From the NCBI RefSeq assembly GCF_000196435.1, contig NC_010161.1:992001-1056000 (forward strand): a stretch of DNA of 64,000 bases. Direction: 5' to 3'. This stretch comes from Bartonella tribocorum CIP 105476 (GTDB lineage: Bacteria; Pseudomonadota; Alphaproteobacteria; Rhizobiales; Rhizobiaceae). The translations under genes were made by a program, and so were the position numbers. Position 1 is the stretch's first letter; each line of letters starts with the position of its first letter. The notes under the pieces were generated by a model. That model was not told where the DNA came from. It did not search any database and was given only the letters and a program-made list of their open reading frames with translations. Below, one piece after another: positions 21,219 through 29,854 of the stretch.

Positions 21219-22039
21219 TGCGCACACATCCCTTTATTGAGGTGAGGGTGGGAGAGAAACTTGTTCATGAGGTTTTTTACCAGCGTCTTTTAACGGCAAC
21301 CATTACGGACCATGCGGGCAATGAAGCCGATACATTTGAAGCGGAGTTTGATGATAGTGGCAATGATTTAGAGATTCCCTCCAGTAACAGCGCACTCCAT
21401 GTCACCTTTGGCTATCAAAACAGCATCCGAGCCTTTATGGGGCGTTTTGTTGTCGAATCAGTGGTAAGTTGTGGGAGCAGTGATGGAGAGATTTTGCGCC
21501 TTTGTGGCAAAAGTGCCTCGATGCGTAAAGAACTTAAAGAACAAGCGAGTGAACATTTTGACCACAAAACCATTGCTGAGATTGTTGAGGCCCTTGCCAA
21601 ACGCCATGGTTATCAAGCAAAGGTCAGTCCACAATTTACCAAACAAACCTTGCCTTATGTGGTGCGCACCGATCAATCGGCGGTTGACTTTTTAACCCGC
21701 CTTGCCGACCGCATGCGGGCACGTTTTTTAATCAAGGACAATAAGTTTTTATTTTTAAGCGGTGACAATTTACCAGCCCTCACCCTCCATAAGCATGACT
21801 GTTCCAGCTGGGAATTTACCCTAGAGCCGCGCACCCAATACGGCACCATTGAAACTTCTTATTTTGATCGCGCAAAAGGGCAACAATGCCAAGTCAAGCA
21901 TCAAACAGGGTTTAGCGGTCCCGTGCGTCGTTGTTATCACAAGGTTGAAAGAGCCGCGCGCTTTTTGTTTCTCCAACGTTGTGTCTTATATGGGAAAAAG
22001 ATTACGTCTCTTTTAGTTTTGGAAGGAAAAAGCCTATAG
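21209..22039 (+). pseudogene. P2 gpD-like tail protein truncated and fused to a DNA-methylase fragment
   Basis: The first 240 or so residues match the late control protein D family (tail hub/baseplate; AFMGRFVVESV, ADRMRARFLIKDNKFLFL). From about nucleotide 21932 the frame continues as YHKVERAARFLFLQRC, which is the conserved RAARFLYLQ block of D12-class adenine methylases, not gpD. The gpD C-terminal third is missing. A deletion between the two genes therefore made an in-frame chimera. The product is unlikely to work in a tail. Confidence 0.8.
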
Positions 22040-22418
22040 AGCATTTAACCCCGATAAGCTTTTAGCTAGGATGAGACGTGTTAGACAAAAATTGCTTGAT
22101 ACGGTTATCTTAAATTTATCATGGGAACGAGTTGTCGAGCTCTTTGATGCGCCCGACAGTTTATTTTATTTAGAGCCACTTTATCTTGTAAACAAGAAGT
22201 ATTTATAGTTCTGGGAATTTTGTTGAAGACGATTTTGTAAGTATGGCAAAAGTTCTCAAGGGCATTCAAGGGAAGTTTATTTTGAGTCTGAATGATTGTG
22301 ATACGGTTCGAGAGATCTTTAAGGATTTTGACTTTTTAGAAGTTGAGACGCTTTGGACATCCGGTATGGCAAAAAAACACCCCGGAAAGAAGTTCTGATT
22401 CGTAATTGCAATATATAG
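21932..22418 (+). pseudogene. D12-class DNA adenine methylase remnant
   Basis: Pieces in several frames make up the C-terminal half of a Dam-like N6-adenine methylase. VERAARFLFLQRC lies inside the gpD chimera. AFNPDKLLARMRRVRQKLLD through LFYLEPLYL is at 22041-22208, where the catalytic DPPY has become EPLY. KVLKGIQGKFILSLND through FKDFDFLEVETLW starts at 22228, with a last shift near 22390 restoring VLIRNCN. At least three frame or stop lesions make it dead. Phage Dam homologues often protect the phage genome from host restriction. Confidence 0.8.
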
Positions 22419-22734
22419 ATGCTGATGCTATTTGATAGCGTTACGGATTCTATCTATCAGGTGGTTCAAAAGGTTGTTTTGTTATTTAACGTTTTTATTA
22501 ACTTATTGAAAAATATTGTTAAGTTATCATTAAATTGTACCGACCATCTGCACCATTAACAATTAATTTCTCTGTAACGATAAGAGGTTGTATATAGAGA
22601 GGGAATCTGTGCAAATTATGGAAAAATCTTTCTTTATGTGTTATCTTCTGGTTTTTTCTTCATAACGTTTCATTTTTTTGCTTTAATCTGTGCATTTGAA
22701 AGGTTATATTTTTTATAGATGGGGCCGAGTTGCA
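22419..22734. other. Spacer before the hydrolase gene
   Basis: AT-rich, with no gene seen. It should hold the promoter of the hydrolase gene. Confidence 0.4.
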
Positions 22735-23922
22735 GTGAGAAGTATAGTTGTTATAAGGTATTTAACACTTTTTATTTGTATTTCTTTATTATCAGCGTGT
22801 AGCGATTCGCGTGCTGTTCTTTGGCATGGGGTGCATGCAACGCCTTCTATGACCGCAGTAGAAAGAGAAGTTGAAGGAAAACCGATTTCTCCAAAGGCCA
22901 TCGTTCCAGTGTATGTTGCAACAAGTCGTATGATGCAAAATAATTATGCTCAGCCTTATGGTTCAGAGCGATCAAATAAAGTACATTACAATCGCGTTGA
23001 CGTAGGAATTCCTCAGCAACATGTAAAGGGAGTTGTTGAAATAAATGCATATAAACCTACACATGATAAGTATTTTGCGGCAGTCTCATTGCGAAAATAC
23101 GATAACAAAGAACAGTTTAAACAGCAATTAAATGCTGCTTTAGCAAAAAAGCCAAAAGGAAAAAGAGAAATTTTCCTTTTTATCCATGGATATAATAATA
23201 ATTTTGCAGATGGTACATTTCGTACAGCGCAATTTACACACGATTATTCTTTAAATGTTGTCGCTGTGCATTATTCTTGGCCTTCTGCTGGATCAGTTCC
23301 TCTTTATATTTATGATCGTGATAGTGCTAATTTTGCCCGTGACGGATTAATAGAGCTCTTGACACTTATTAACGAAACCAATGCTGATCAAGTTTCAGTT
23401 ATTGCACATTCTATGGGCAATTTTGTTATAATGGAGGCATTTAGAACCTTAGCTCTACAGGGAAAATATAAGCCTATTCGTCGTATTACAAGTTTATTAA
23501 TGGCAGCACCAGACATTGATATTGATGTATTTGAACGCCAACTTAATGATATAAAGACACTTCCACAGCCAACAGCAATTTTAGTATCCAGAGCAGATAA
23601 AGCTCTCGCAGTTTCTGGGCGTCTTACGGGTGGACATCACCGCGTGGGTGATGGCTCAGATATTGAAATGTTGCGTAAAAATGGAATAACTGTTCTTGAC
23701 TTTTCTCATGTGGATGGGGGAGCACACAATGTTTTTGCGTCTTCTCCAACGTTAATGGCTCTTTCTCGAGAAGGCTCTTTGGCTTCAACAATTATGCAAG
23801 GTACAGAATTATCACCTAGTCAAGCTCTTCTTGCAGATAGTAGTAGTGTGTTGGAAAAAACAACACATCTTATCCTTTATACACCTTTACGTTTTCTCTC
23901 TCCACGGATTTTACGTCGATAG
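22735..23922 (+). CDS. Lipoprotein-like alpha/beta hydrolase (DUF900 family)
   Basis: A DUF900-type alpha/beta hydrolase of about 395 aa. With a GTG start at 22735 the N-terminus is a short basic segment, a hydrophobic run and a lipobox-like LLSAC, suggesting an exported lipoprotein; a GTG at 22690 would extend it by 15 residues. Family motifs are IFLFIHGYNNNFADG (oxyanion region) and VIAHSMGNF (nucleophile elbow with Ser), with VDGGAHNVF possibly supplying the His. The substrate is unknown. The gene is intact and not phage-like, and is flanked by phage remnants on both sides. Confidence 0.85.
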   Translation: MRSIVVIRYLTLFICISLLSACSDSRAVLWHGVHATPSMTAVEREVEGKPISPKAIVPVYVATSRMMQNNYAQPYGSERSNKVHYNRVDVGIPQQHVKGVVEINAYKPTHDKYFAAVSLRKYDNKEQFKQQLNAALAKKPKGKREIFLFIHGYNNNFADGTFRTAQFTHDYSLNVVAVHYSWPSAGSVPLYIYDRDSANFARDGLIELLTLINETNADQVSVIAHSMGNFVIMEAFRTLALQGKYKPIRRITSLLMAAPDIDIDVFERQLNDIKTLPQPTAILVSRADKALAVSGRLTGGHHRVGDGSDIEMLRKNGITVLDFSHVDGGAHNVFASSPTLMALSREGSLASTIMQGTELSPSQALLADSSSVLEKTTHLILYTPLRFLSPRILRR

Positions 23923-24047
23923 CAAAAAAAGAGACCGTCTAATAATGCATTGGAAGGGTATTTTTTAGCACTTTCTTTAGAATGACTTTGTAAAATAAAA
24001 AAGAAATAGCGGACTGAGTGTAAAAACAGTTATTAGGTGAGTTTGTA

Positions 24048-24542
24048 ATGATTGCACAGAAAAGCTATCTCAATGCACCTACAGTTGTTGATTATTTATC
24101 TCATTCCGCAATTAAGTTGTTAGAAATTCATGCTATGCTTGTGAAGGTGAGAAAAGGTGATATGGGGGAAAAACCAAATTTATTGCGTCAAATTGATTCT
24201 ACAAAAAAACAATTAGATGAGATAAGCCATGCTCTTATTTTAGAATATCGTAAACGCCAAGAAAATGAGCGCTTTTTAAAACAAATTTTGCTCTCCATTT
24301 CCGATCAACTTTTTTCACTTAACAATGGTTTTAAAGAAACTGGACGTCTTTTTTTTCAAGAAGTTAGAATACTTCAGTCTCAGATGCAATGTTTATATGA
24401 GGGAAAAGAGAGGCTGCATTTGTTGAATAGCGAAGAAGCTCTTTGTTCTCCATCAAAAATTGATGAAGTCATTAAACAGTTACAAAAAGCGCGAGAAAAG
24501 CTTATCGTTGAAAGTCCACACCTTTTTGAAAAAGAATGTTAA
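24048..24542 (+). CDS. Hypothetical helical protein
   Basis: A 164-aa protein I do not recognise. It is almost entirely helical by composition, with heptad-like stretches around residues 45-75 and 105-150, and no signal peptide or membrane segment. AGGTGAG lies before the ATG, so expression is likely. It sits alone between the hydrolase gene and toxin-antitoxin remnants. Confidence 0.6.
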   Translation: MIAQKSYLNAPTVVDYLSHSAIKLLEIHAMLVKVRKGDMGEKPNLLRQIDSTKKQLDEISHALILEYRKRQENERFLKQILLSISDQLFSLNNGFKETGRLFFQEVRILQSQMQCLYEGKERLHLLNSEEALCSPSKIDEVIKQLQKAREKLIVESPHLFEKEC

Positions 24543-24656
24543 AATCAAAAAAAGATTTTTTAAAACAAGCACATTGATAAAAATATTTCCTCTTTACGAG
24601 CAAACAGTGCATTTAGATTGCAGTTATTTTTCTCTTTCTTTCGCCTTTTTATAATA

Positions 24657-24824
24657 TCAGTTAATAGAGCACTCCAAGTGCGATTGCAAAGGGAGAAAAG
24701 ATGCTGGTATTGCTTCAATAAATAAATTGAAGTCACGCATATTGAAAACATTGTCACCTGCCGCTGTTTTTGCTGCTTTGATTAACGCAACAAATGTTTT
24801 TCTTATCGTTTCTCGGGGATGCAT
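24657..24824 (-). pseudogene. Fragment of a lambda gpU-like minor tail protein
   Basis: A 55-codon frame (start MHPRETIRKTFVALIKAAKT, then AAGDNVFNMRDFNLFIEAIP) resembles the N-terminal third of small phage tail-completion proteins of the gpU type. GGGAGCTCC precedes the ATG. The rest of the gene is missing. A minor tail gpZ-like gene, the usual neighbour, survives 3 kb away at 28083. Confidence 0.5.
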
Positions 24825-24899
24825 GGGAGCTCCTTTTAGACAAATTTGTTTTTAGTCATTTTTATTGCATTTGTGGATACATTTTGATATACATGCGTT

Positions 24900-25198
24900 A
24901 TGGTAACAAATATCCAAGTTCATGGCATAAATTGGGATGACGGGAACTGGCCTAAATGTGCCAAACATGGAGTTTGTAAAAAAGAGATAGAATATTTATT
25001 CACCAATCCGGGAAATCTCGTCATAAAGCACGACCCAAATGTTAAAGAAGAGCGTTTCAGAGCTATTGGAAGAAGCTATAATAAAAGATATTTTTTTTAG
25101 TTTTTACTTTGAGAACAATAGAGAGCGAACTGTTTGTGCGTCCTATTAGCGCCCGTTATATGCACCAGAAGGAGATCGATTTTTATGAACACCTCTAA
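24900..25198 (+). pseudogene. brnT: Broken BrnT toxin gene
   Basis: The first 65 codons match BrnT (NWPKCAKHGVCKKEIEYLF, then EERFRAIGRS). At the T-rich tract near 25090 the frame stops, where family members continue FVVFTLR. After at least two shifts a second frame restores VRPISARYMHQKEIDFYEH, ending at 25198 and overlapping brnA by 14 nt as in intact loci. BrnT is an RNase toxin of the RelE fold; this copy should be inactive. Confidence 0.85.
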
Positions 25199-25457
25199 AT
25201 TAAAACAAATACCTGTTTTCAAAACGGATGAAGAAGCAGAAAACTTTGTCGATACTGCTGATCTTACGGATTACGATTTAACGGGTTTTAAACCTGTTCA
25301 TTTTGAATTCTTACCTAAAGAAGCTTCTATGAATATTCGCTTGCCTCAAGCTCTTATGAAGGCTTTAAAGGAAAAAGCTAAAAATCAAGCTATCCCTTAC
25401 ACACGTTATGTTAGGCATCTGATTGAACAAGATTTACGAAAAAGCCATCGTAATTAG
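25185..25457 (+). CDS. brnA: BrnA-type antitoxin
   Basis: A 90-aa antitoxin whose C-terminal ribbon-helix-helix (MNIRLPQALMKALKEKAKNQAIPYTRYVRHLIEQ) binds DNA, while the acidic N-terminal half would wrap the toxin. ATG 25185 has AGAAGGAGATCG upstream, itself part of the dead brnT reading frame. It is now an antitoxin without a local active toxin, and may survive as a regulator or as protection against a related toxin. Confidence 0.85.
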   Translation: MNTSKLKQIPVFKTDEEAENFVDTADLTDYDLTGFKPVHFEFLPKEASMNIRLPQALMKALKEKAKNQAIPYTRYVRHLIEQDLRKSHRN

Positions 25458-25498
25458 TTTTCCTTTATGAAGGATATAAGAAAGTATTGAGTTAAAGC

Positions 25499-25797
25499 AT
25501 GAACAATAATCATTATACATATCGTGTTTTGTTGTTACAAGAAGATGAGGAATATGTCGGATTATGTGCAGAATTCCCATCTCTTTCATGGTTAGACGCT
25601 CAAGCAGAATGGATCTCGTTTCAGAGGTTGTTGAGGATATGCAACACAACGGAGAAGAGGTTCCTGTGCCTTTGTCACATGGTAAATATAGTGGTAAGTT
25701 TCAATTAAGAATTCCACCAGAACTTCATAGAAAACTTGCAATTCAAGCCGCCGAAAATGGTGTAAGTTTAAACAGATACATTTCTTCTAAACTGTAA
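25499..25797 (+). pseudogene. Broken HicB-like antitoxin gene
   Basis: The frame starting MNNNHYTYRVLLLQEDEEYVGLCAEFPSLSWLD has the HicB-type partial RNase-H fold. A shift and a small internal deletion near 25600 move the sequence to another frame, VSEVVEDMQHNGEEVPVPL then GKFQLRIPPELHRKLAIQAAENGVSLNRYI, the ribbon-helix-helix tail. No hicA lies beside it. Confidence 0.8.
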
Positions 25798-25803
25798 TTT
25801 TCC

Positions 25804-25860
25804 TTTTGATAAAACACTTGATTGACACAAGTGCATGGTGTATAGTATCAAGTATCAAAA
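25804..25860 (+). promoter_or_regulatory. higBA promoter with nested inverted repeats
   Basis: TTGATT (25818-25823), a 17-bp spacer and TATAGT (25841-25846) make a good sigma-70 promoter. Around it are three dyads: TTTTGATA/TATCAAAA (25804-25811 and 25853-25860), ACTTGAT/ATCAAGT (25816-25822 and 25847-25853), and CACTTG/CAAGTG (25815-25820 and 25828-25833). These are probable HigA operators giving autorepression. Confidence 0.65.
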
Positions 25861-25869
25861 GGTAAGTGT

Positions 25870-26151
25870 ATGGCAATCGTTAGTTTTAAGCATAAAGGAT
25901 TAAAGTTGTTTTTTGAAACAGGATCACATAAGGGTATACAGTCCGCACATGCTAAAAAATTAGCAAATATTTTGGTGATTTTAGATACAATATCCTCGCC
26001 GGAACAAGTAACAATTAAATCATATCGTTTACATGCACTTACTGGCGATTTAAAAGGCTATTGGTCGATGCGTGTAAGTGCCAATTGGCGCGTTACCTTT
26101 CGTTTTATTGGAACAGATATTGAACTTGTTGATTATCAAGATTATCATTAA
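25870..26151 (+). CDS. higB: HigB toxin (RelE-like)
   Basis: A 93-aa toxin of the HigB/RelE fold, a ribosome-dependent mRNA endonuclease. The family blocks RLHALTGDLKGYWSMRVSANWRVTFRFI and the terminal VDYQDYH are intact. It lies 15 bp upstream of higA, the toxin-first order typical of higBA. Confidence 0.92.
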   Translation: MAIVSFKHKGLKLFFETGSHKGIQSAHAKKLANILVILDTISSPEQVTIKSYRLHALTGDLKGYWSMRVSANWRVTFRFIGTDIELVDYQDYH

Positions 26152-26166
26152 TTTTAAGGTATTATT

Positions 26167-26454
26167 ATGATGTACAATCCTCCACACCCCGGTGGCATTT
26201 TAAGAGAAGAGTTATTGGATACGCTAGGATTAACGGTAACAGAAGCAGCTAATCGTCTTGGTGTTGCACGTTTAACTTTATCACGTGTTTTAAACTGTAA
26301 TGCAGCAATTAGCATTAACCTAGCCTTACGTTTGGAGATGGCTGGTTTAAATGATGCAGAATTTTGGCTTAAATTGCAACAGAAGCATGATCTTTGGCAA
26401 GCACGGCATAATAATCCGATTTCGTATATCGCACCTTTAGAAGCAGCCTCTTAG
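26167..26454 (+). CDS. higA: HigA antitoxin
   Basis: A 95-aa XRE-type helix-turn-helix antitoxin. HPGGILREELLD marks the HigA family, followed by the helix-turn-helix TVTEAANRLGVARLTLSRVLN (about 25-45). It neutralises HigB and should repress the promoter upstream through the dyads there. Both genes appear intact. Confidence 0.92.
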   Translation: MMYNPPHPGGILREELLDTLGLTVTEAANRLGVARLTLSRVLNCNAAISINLALRLEMAGLNDAEFWLKLQQKHDLWQARHNNPISYIAPLEAAS

Positions 26455-26460
26455 CCACCT

Positions 26461-26478
26461 CCCCACCTTCGAAGTGGG
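26461..26478. terminator. Hairpin between convergent genes
   Basis: CCCAC (26462-26466) and GTGGG (26474-26478) close a loop containing TTCGAA. It sits between the ends of higA and the leftward gene, but has no clear T tract. Confidence 0.45.
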
Positions 26479-26498
26479 AAAGGGGCATGCTTTTGAAT

Positions 26499-26777
26499 TT
26501 AAGCAACTTTTCTAATGGGGCTCTCGAAATTTGGTTCATAAGTGCGCAACAAAGAATCCATGCTATGCGGTAACTCTGAAGATCCAAAATTTGTAATCAT
26601 TGCTAAAATCTTTGTAATATTGGGTAGTTCATTTTGAAGTTTTAAAACTAAAACTTTTTCTATCAATTCCATAACTTCAACTATGGCATTACAATTTTTA
26701 TCTCCAATGCCTCGATGATTGGAAAATTTAAACAGTGCCATCCATAAATCACATAAGAAGTTGGTATCTATCTTCAT
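26499..26777 (-). CDS. Hypothetical protein coupled to an antirepressor gene
   Basis: A 92-aa helical protein I do not recognise. I start at ATG 26777, which has GGAGGTG upstream and overlaps the stop of the preceding antirepressor gene by ATGA, so translation is coupled. No motif is visible. Position suggests a phage-regulatory accessory protein. Confidence 0.65.
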   Translation of the reverse strand: MKIDTNFLCDLWMALFKFSNHRGIGDKNCNAIVEVMELIEKVLVLKLQNELPNITKILAMITNFGSSELPHSMDSLLRTYEPNFESPIRKVA

Positions 26778-27487
26778 AGCACACCTCCATGGATTTGTTC
26801 TCTCAAACATGCCAATCTTCTGGATGTGATTTTTGTCGAAGGGAGTACCTTTTCTGTACCATCTGGTCTTTGAATGGTGATAGCAGGGCAATTCATGAAG
26901 CCTTTCTTGATTTTATCCTGATAAGGTAACAGAGGCGCCCCTGGAGCACGTCGATAAACCCAGTCATGTTTACGCAAGTAATCGATTAAACCAAACAGCC
27001 TATCAGAACGTTTTAAACCTTCCAAAGCTTCTGCTTTTGGCGTGAGTGTACTCACCTCATTTCTTAAGTCTTCTAATTGATTGATACTCTCTAAAAGAAG
27101 CTGTTTAATCGTAAGAGGATTTTCCAAAGCATTGGCAAGATCTACTTGTGGTGTTGCTACTTGTTTTAACCGTCTTTCACATTCGATAAAGTATAAACGA
27201 GCTTCTCTACCTTTCTTATTGTTCTCCACCATAGAAAGTTCTTTGGCTACACTTAAAGTGAGGTGATAGTCTTTACGATTGTGACCACCTCTTCCTTTGC
27301 TCCCCAAAATCGGGGAGCAAACAAAATCTTGATTTTCTACTAAATTATATTTGTTGATACGGTCAGTAATCCAAGTAGAGAAATCTTTTCCTATTTCCAA
27401 AAACGCATGTAGATCACGTGCATCTACTGTCTGAACAGTATCGCCATCAATACTGGTTTGATGTATGTCGATTAAATATTGTGCCAT
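26774..27487 (-). CDS. AntA/AntB-KilAC phage antirepressor
   Basis: A 237-aa antirepressor. The AntA/AntB domain spans about residues 15-95 (VQTVDARDLHAFLEIGKDFSTWI to AKELSMVENNKKGREARLYFIECE). A KilAC-like DNA-binding C-terminus follows ([35 protein letters not shown]). Such proteins titrate or block phage repressors to allow lytic growth. Its start is preceded by a long structured leader. Related genes lie at 32088, 46833 and, broken, at 38908. Confidence 0.88.
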   Translation of the reverse strand: MAQYLIDIHQTSIDGDTVQTVDARDLHAFLEIGKDFSTWITDRINKYNLVENQDFVCSPILGSKGRGGHNRKDYHLTLSVAKELSMVENNKKGREARLYFIECERRLKQVATPQVDLANALENPLTIKQLLLESINQLEDLRNEVSTLTPKAEALEGLKRSDRLFGLIDYLRKHDWVYRRAPGAPLLPYQDKIKKGFMNCPAITIQRPDGTEKVLPSTKITSRRLACLREQIHGGVL

Positions 27488-27730
27488 GATTGGGTTCCTA
27501 TGTGCTTAAAGGTTTCTTAGTAGACACCCTAACAGGTGCCGGGTGCTAAGAAACACGGCACATAGCCCGTCGTTATACCTTTCCCAAAAGGGTATTGTAT
27601 AGCATAACCACACCCGACAAGGTCATTATATGTGCGTAGCATATAATGAGTCAAAGCTTTTAATTGGCGGTGAAAAGATTGTTTCGGCAATCTATCCGCT
27701 ATGTGTTTAAGGTGTTTCTTAGGCACCTGA
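27488..27730 (-). promoter_or_regulatory. Structured switch leader, copy 1
   Basis: On the minus strand the word CACATAG occurs at 27699-27705 and again at 27498-27504, next to the AGGAA ribosome binding site of the antirepressor. Its exact complement CTATGTG lies between, at 27559-27565. Inside are GTTTCTTAG/CTAAGAAAC (plus-strand 27546-27554 and 27512-27520), a GGCACC/GGGTGTC hairpin, and a core running from GTCGGGTGT to CGACGG with GTTAT/ATAAC and CCC/GGG pairs. Two other leaders (53175 and 60336) keep the same pairings with different bases. It is probably a translational switch. Confidence 0.8.
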
Positions 27731-28082
27731 TTCGACAATATGCATAACGTCACTGCCTTGTCAAGTGATAAAAACTTTTTTCTAAAAATAATACGCTATT
27801 GTACAGTGTGTATATGAATACACATTAAATTCGTTATTTTTCAATATATTATGTGTACAATGTACAGTCATTTTGAAAATTCTGTCGCTAGCGATAGTTC
27901 GCGCTCGTCCGCCCCGCAACGAAGCCAACCCGCTGGGAAGTACCTTTTGAATTGATTTTATTGACTTTTTTATGGAAAAAACAAAGCATAAATGATGGTC
28001 TTTTTTTTAAATTGCAATAAGAATAGGGAATGCTTAAACTCATAAAGATATGGAATATAGAGATAAAGCTTGAGAACATGAT
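27731..28082. other. Spacer upstream of the copy-1 leader
   Basis: No gene seen. It contains GTGTATATGAATACAC and GTGTACAATGTACAG dyads near 27808-27870, likely promoter or operator elements for the leftward leader, and a short GC-rich patch near 27885-27940. Confidence 0.4.
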
Positions 28083-28661
28083 CTAGCCTTTTTTATTAGC
28101 AGCGTATTCTTGACGTTTAAGTTGTCTCTGTATATTTTTGGTTAATCTTTCATTGGCATATTGTGCAATAGCGCTTGCAATCTCTGGCTTGGACATCACT
28201 TTAGCAATTGATGGTCCTTCTTGTTTTGCAATGGGGAATTGGTCTCCATCATCTCTTTGAAACACATTCCCTCCCATTTTTAACTCAACACGTTTTGGAA
28301 AACTGCCTCCCATGATAAAACCATGGGGCAAGATTTCTTTCTTTTTAAACAGTGTGTAAGTTACGCCGCGTTTTGTTTCTCTTGCTTTAAAAAATTTAAG
28401 AGGTATCGGTGTTCCAGAACCAATGATATCTGTCTCGAGAAACTGTGCGGTAGCCTTGTCTTTAATATAAACACCTCTTCTTATACGCTTTATTTGGGCT
28501 GATGAGATGTCGGTAACTTGCTTTTCAGTAAAGCGTTCAACTTGTTTTGCTGCAGTGTTTAGAGCATTACGCAGAGCCCAATTAAGGCGAGGGGCTTGAA
28601 GGCTTGTGAAGGTATCTTTTACCTGTTGAAGATACCATTTTTGGTGGATAATTAATTTCAA
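28083..28661 (-). CDS. Phage minor tail protein Z-like
   Basis: A 192-aa protein of the prophage minor tail protein Z family. The N-terminal half (LNWALRNALNTAAKQVERFTEKQ) and the block PLKFFKARETKRGVTYTLF match. The start appears to be TTG, four bases after the preceding stop. In lambda-like phages this protein helps complete tail assembly. No other tail gene is intact beside it, so it is a relic even if the frame is open. Confidence 0.75.
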   Translation of the reverse strand: MKLIIHQKWYLQQVKDTFTSLQAPRLNWALRNALNTAAKQVERFTEKQVTDISSAQIKRIRRGVYIKDKATAQFLETDIIGSGTPIPLKFFKARETKRGVTYTLFKKKEILPHGFIMGGSFPKRVELKMGGNVFQRDDGDQFPIAKQEGPSIAKVMSKPEIASAIAQYANERLTKNIQRQLKRQEYAANKKG

Positions 28662-28664
28662 CTT

Positions 28665-28985
28665 TTAAGCCTTTTGGGGGGTAGATATTGATGGCTTGGA
28701 AGCTGTAGGTGCTTTTGGTTTTTCGAATGAGGGTTCCTCTGTTACTGTTTCAGATGATGTTTGGTTGGGTTCTTTTTTTACCTGCTTAATCTGTTCAATT
28801 GTCTTGTCGGGTTTTATTTTTGTTTTGACATCAACAAAGGGTTTAGCAGCATTTGCACGCTTGAGACGTGCGTAGACTTGATTAGAAATCTCAACAAATG
28901 GATTATTGGGAGTTGAAGTTTCAAAACGAACAGTGCTTTTATTATCGCCAACAACACACATTGGCTTGGTGATGATTACTTTCAT
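28665..28985 (-). CDS. Hypothetical phage protein upstream of the tail gene
   Basis: A 106-aa protein: about 50 ordered residues (ending near FVEISNQVYARLKRANAAKPF) followed by a low-complexity Lys/Pro/Thr/Ser tail. I do not recognise the family. GGAG precedes the ATG, and it is transcribed with the gpZ-like gene, so a head-tail connector role is possible but unproven. Confidence 0.55.
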   Translation of the reverse strand: MKVIITKPMCVVGDNKSTVRFETSTPNNPFVEISNQVYARLKRANAAKPFVDVKTKIKPDKTIEQIKQVKKEPNQTSSETVTEEPSFEKPKAPTASKPSISTPQKA

Positions 28986-29277
28986 CTTCGCTCCTTTTGA
29001 GGCAATGAATTAATGACATCATTGGTCACTTAATGGCATTTGATCTTTGCAAAATAGATTAGTCTGTTTTATCAATAAAAACAGTACTTCAAGCCCTCTT
29101 GAAAGCTTAAGATTTTATCAAATTTTAGGGGATATTTTTGAATTTTAGACACAATACAACTAGGGACAGCATGATCATTAAATAAAATTTTTTACACATT
29201 GTCAAGGGGAAAAATCTATATTTTGTATTTTTTATCTAAATATTTATAAATATTGAGCAGTATAGGAGAGAAAGGAA
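28986..29277. other. Spacer between tail relic and small membrane ORF
   Basis: AT-rich and non-coding as far as can be seen. Confidence 0.4.
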
Positions 29278-29373
29278 ATGACAGGTCCAGAAATATTAGA
29301 TGCCGTGTTAGTGATATCAATGATAGTTATATCACTATTGACTATAGCGTTTTGTTTGCCTGCCACCTTTTGA
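29278..29373 (+). CDS. 31-aa single-span membrane peptide
   Basis: ATG at 29278 has AGGAGAGAAAGGAA upstream, a strong ribosome binding site. The product has a short polar start (MTGPEILD) and a hydrophobic run of about 20 residues ending in CLPATF. This is the shape of phage lysis peptides, type I toxins or small membrane regulators. There is no family match by eye and it could be a remnant of a larger gene. Confidence 0.45.
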   Translation: MTGPEILDAVLVISMIVISLLTIAFCLPATF

Positions 29374-29458
29374 TTTTCATTAATATTTTGTATATCATAT
29401 GTAATTATACGCTTTTGCAAAAAAAATCTAGAGTGAGAAATTTCTCCATATTGATGGG

Positions 29459-29854
29459 CTAAATATTAAGCTCGTGACGGGCTGCTGTTGCCAAAAAAGC
29501 AGATCTTGTTAAGCCTCTCTCTTGTGCACAATTATCAATTGCACGCAAAAGCCCTCGTTCAATTGATATATTTGTACGTACGACTTCTGAATCATTTTCA
29601 ATAAAAGGAACTTGTATTAAAAAAGCTCCTTCTGACAAGGCTTTTTTGACAGCTTTCTGTTGTATCACTTCTTCAAATTTTAAAGGAACAGGCACTGTAT
29701 CCATATCTTCACAGTAAAGTTGTAAAGCTTCGGTTGCATTTATGATAAGATTTTCTTCTTCATCAGAAGCAGAGAATAGACCTTCAAAATCAGGAAATTG
29801 AACACCAAAAGCAGAATCCTCATCTTTATGAACAAGAGCAAAAAATCTTTTCAT
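29459..29854 (-). CDS. hicB: HicB antitoxin
   Basis: A 131-aa antitoxin: a partial RNase-H fold (MKRFFALVHKDEDSAFGVQFPDFEG) followed by a C-terminal ribbon-helix-helix (VRTNISIERGLLRAIDNCAQERGLTRSAFLATAA). It overlaps hicA by ATGA. It binds HicA and should repress the operon through the dyad at 30067-30084. Confidence 0.92.
   Translation of the reverse strand: MKRFFALVHKDEDSAFGVQFPDFEGLFSASDEEENLIINATEALQLYCEDMDTVPVPLKFEEVIQQKAVKKALSEGAFLIQVPFIENDSEVVRTNISIERGLLRAIDNCAQERGLTRSAFLATAARHELNI

Noticed and set aside
28986..29462. 69-codon plus-strand frame at 29253
   Set aside because: It overlaps the better supported 31-codon frame and starts without a ribosome binding site.
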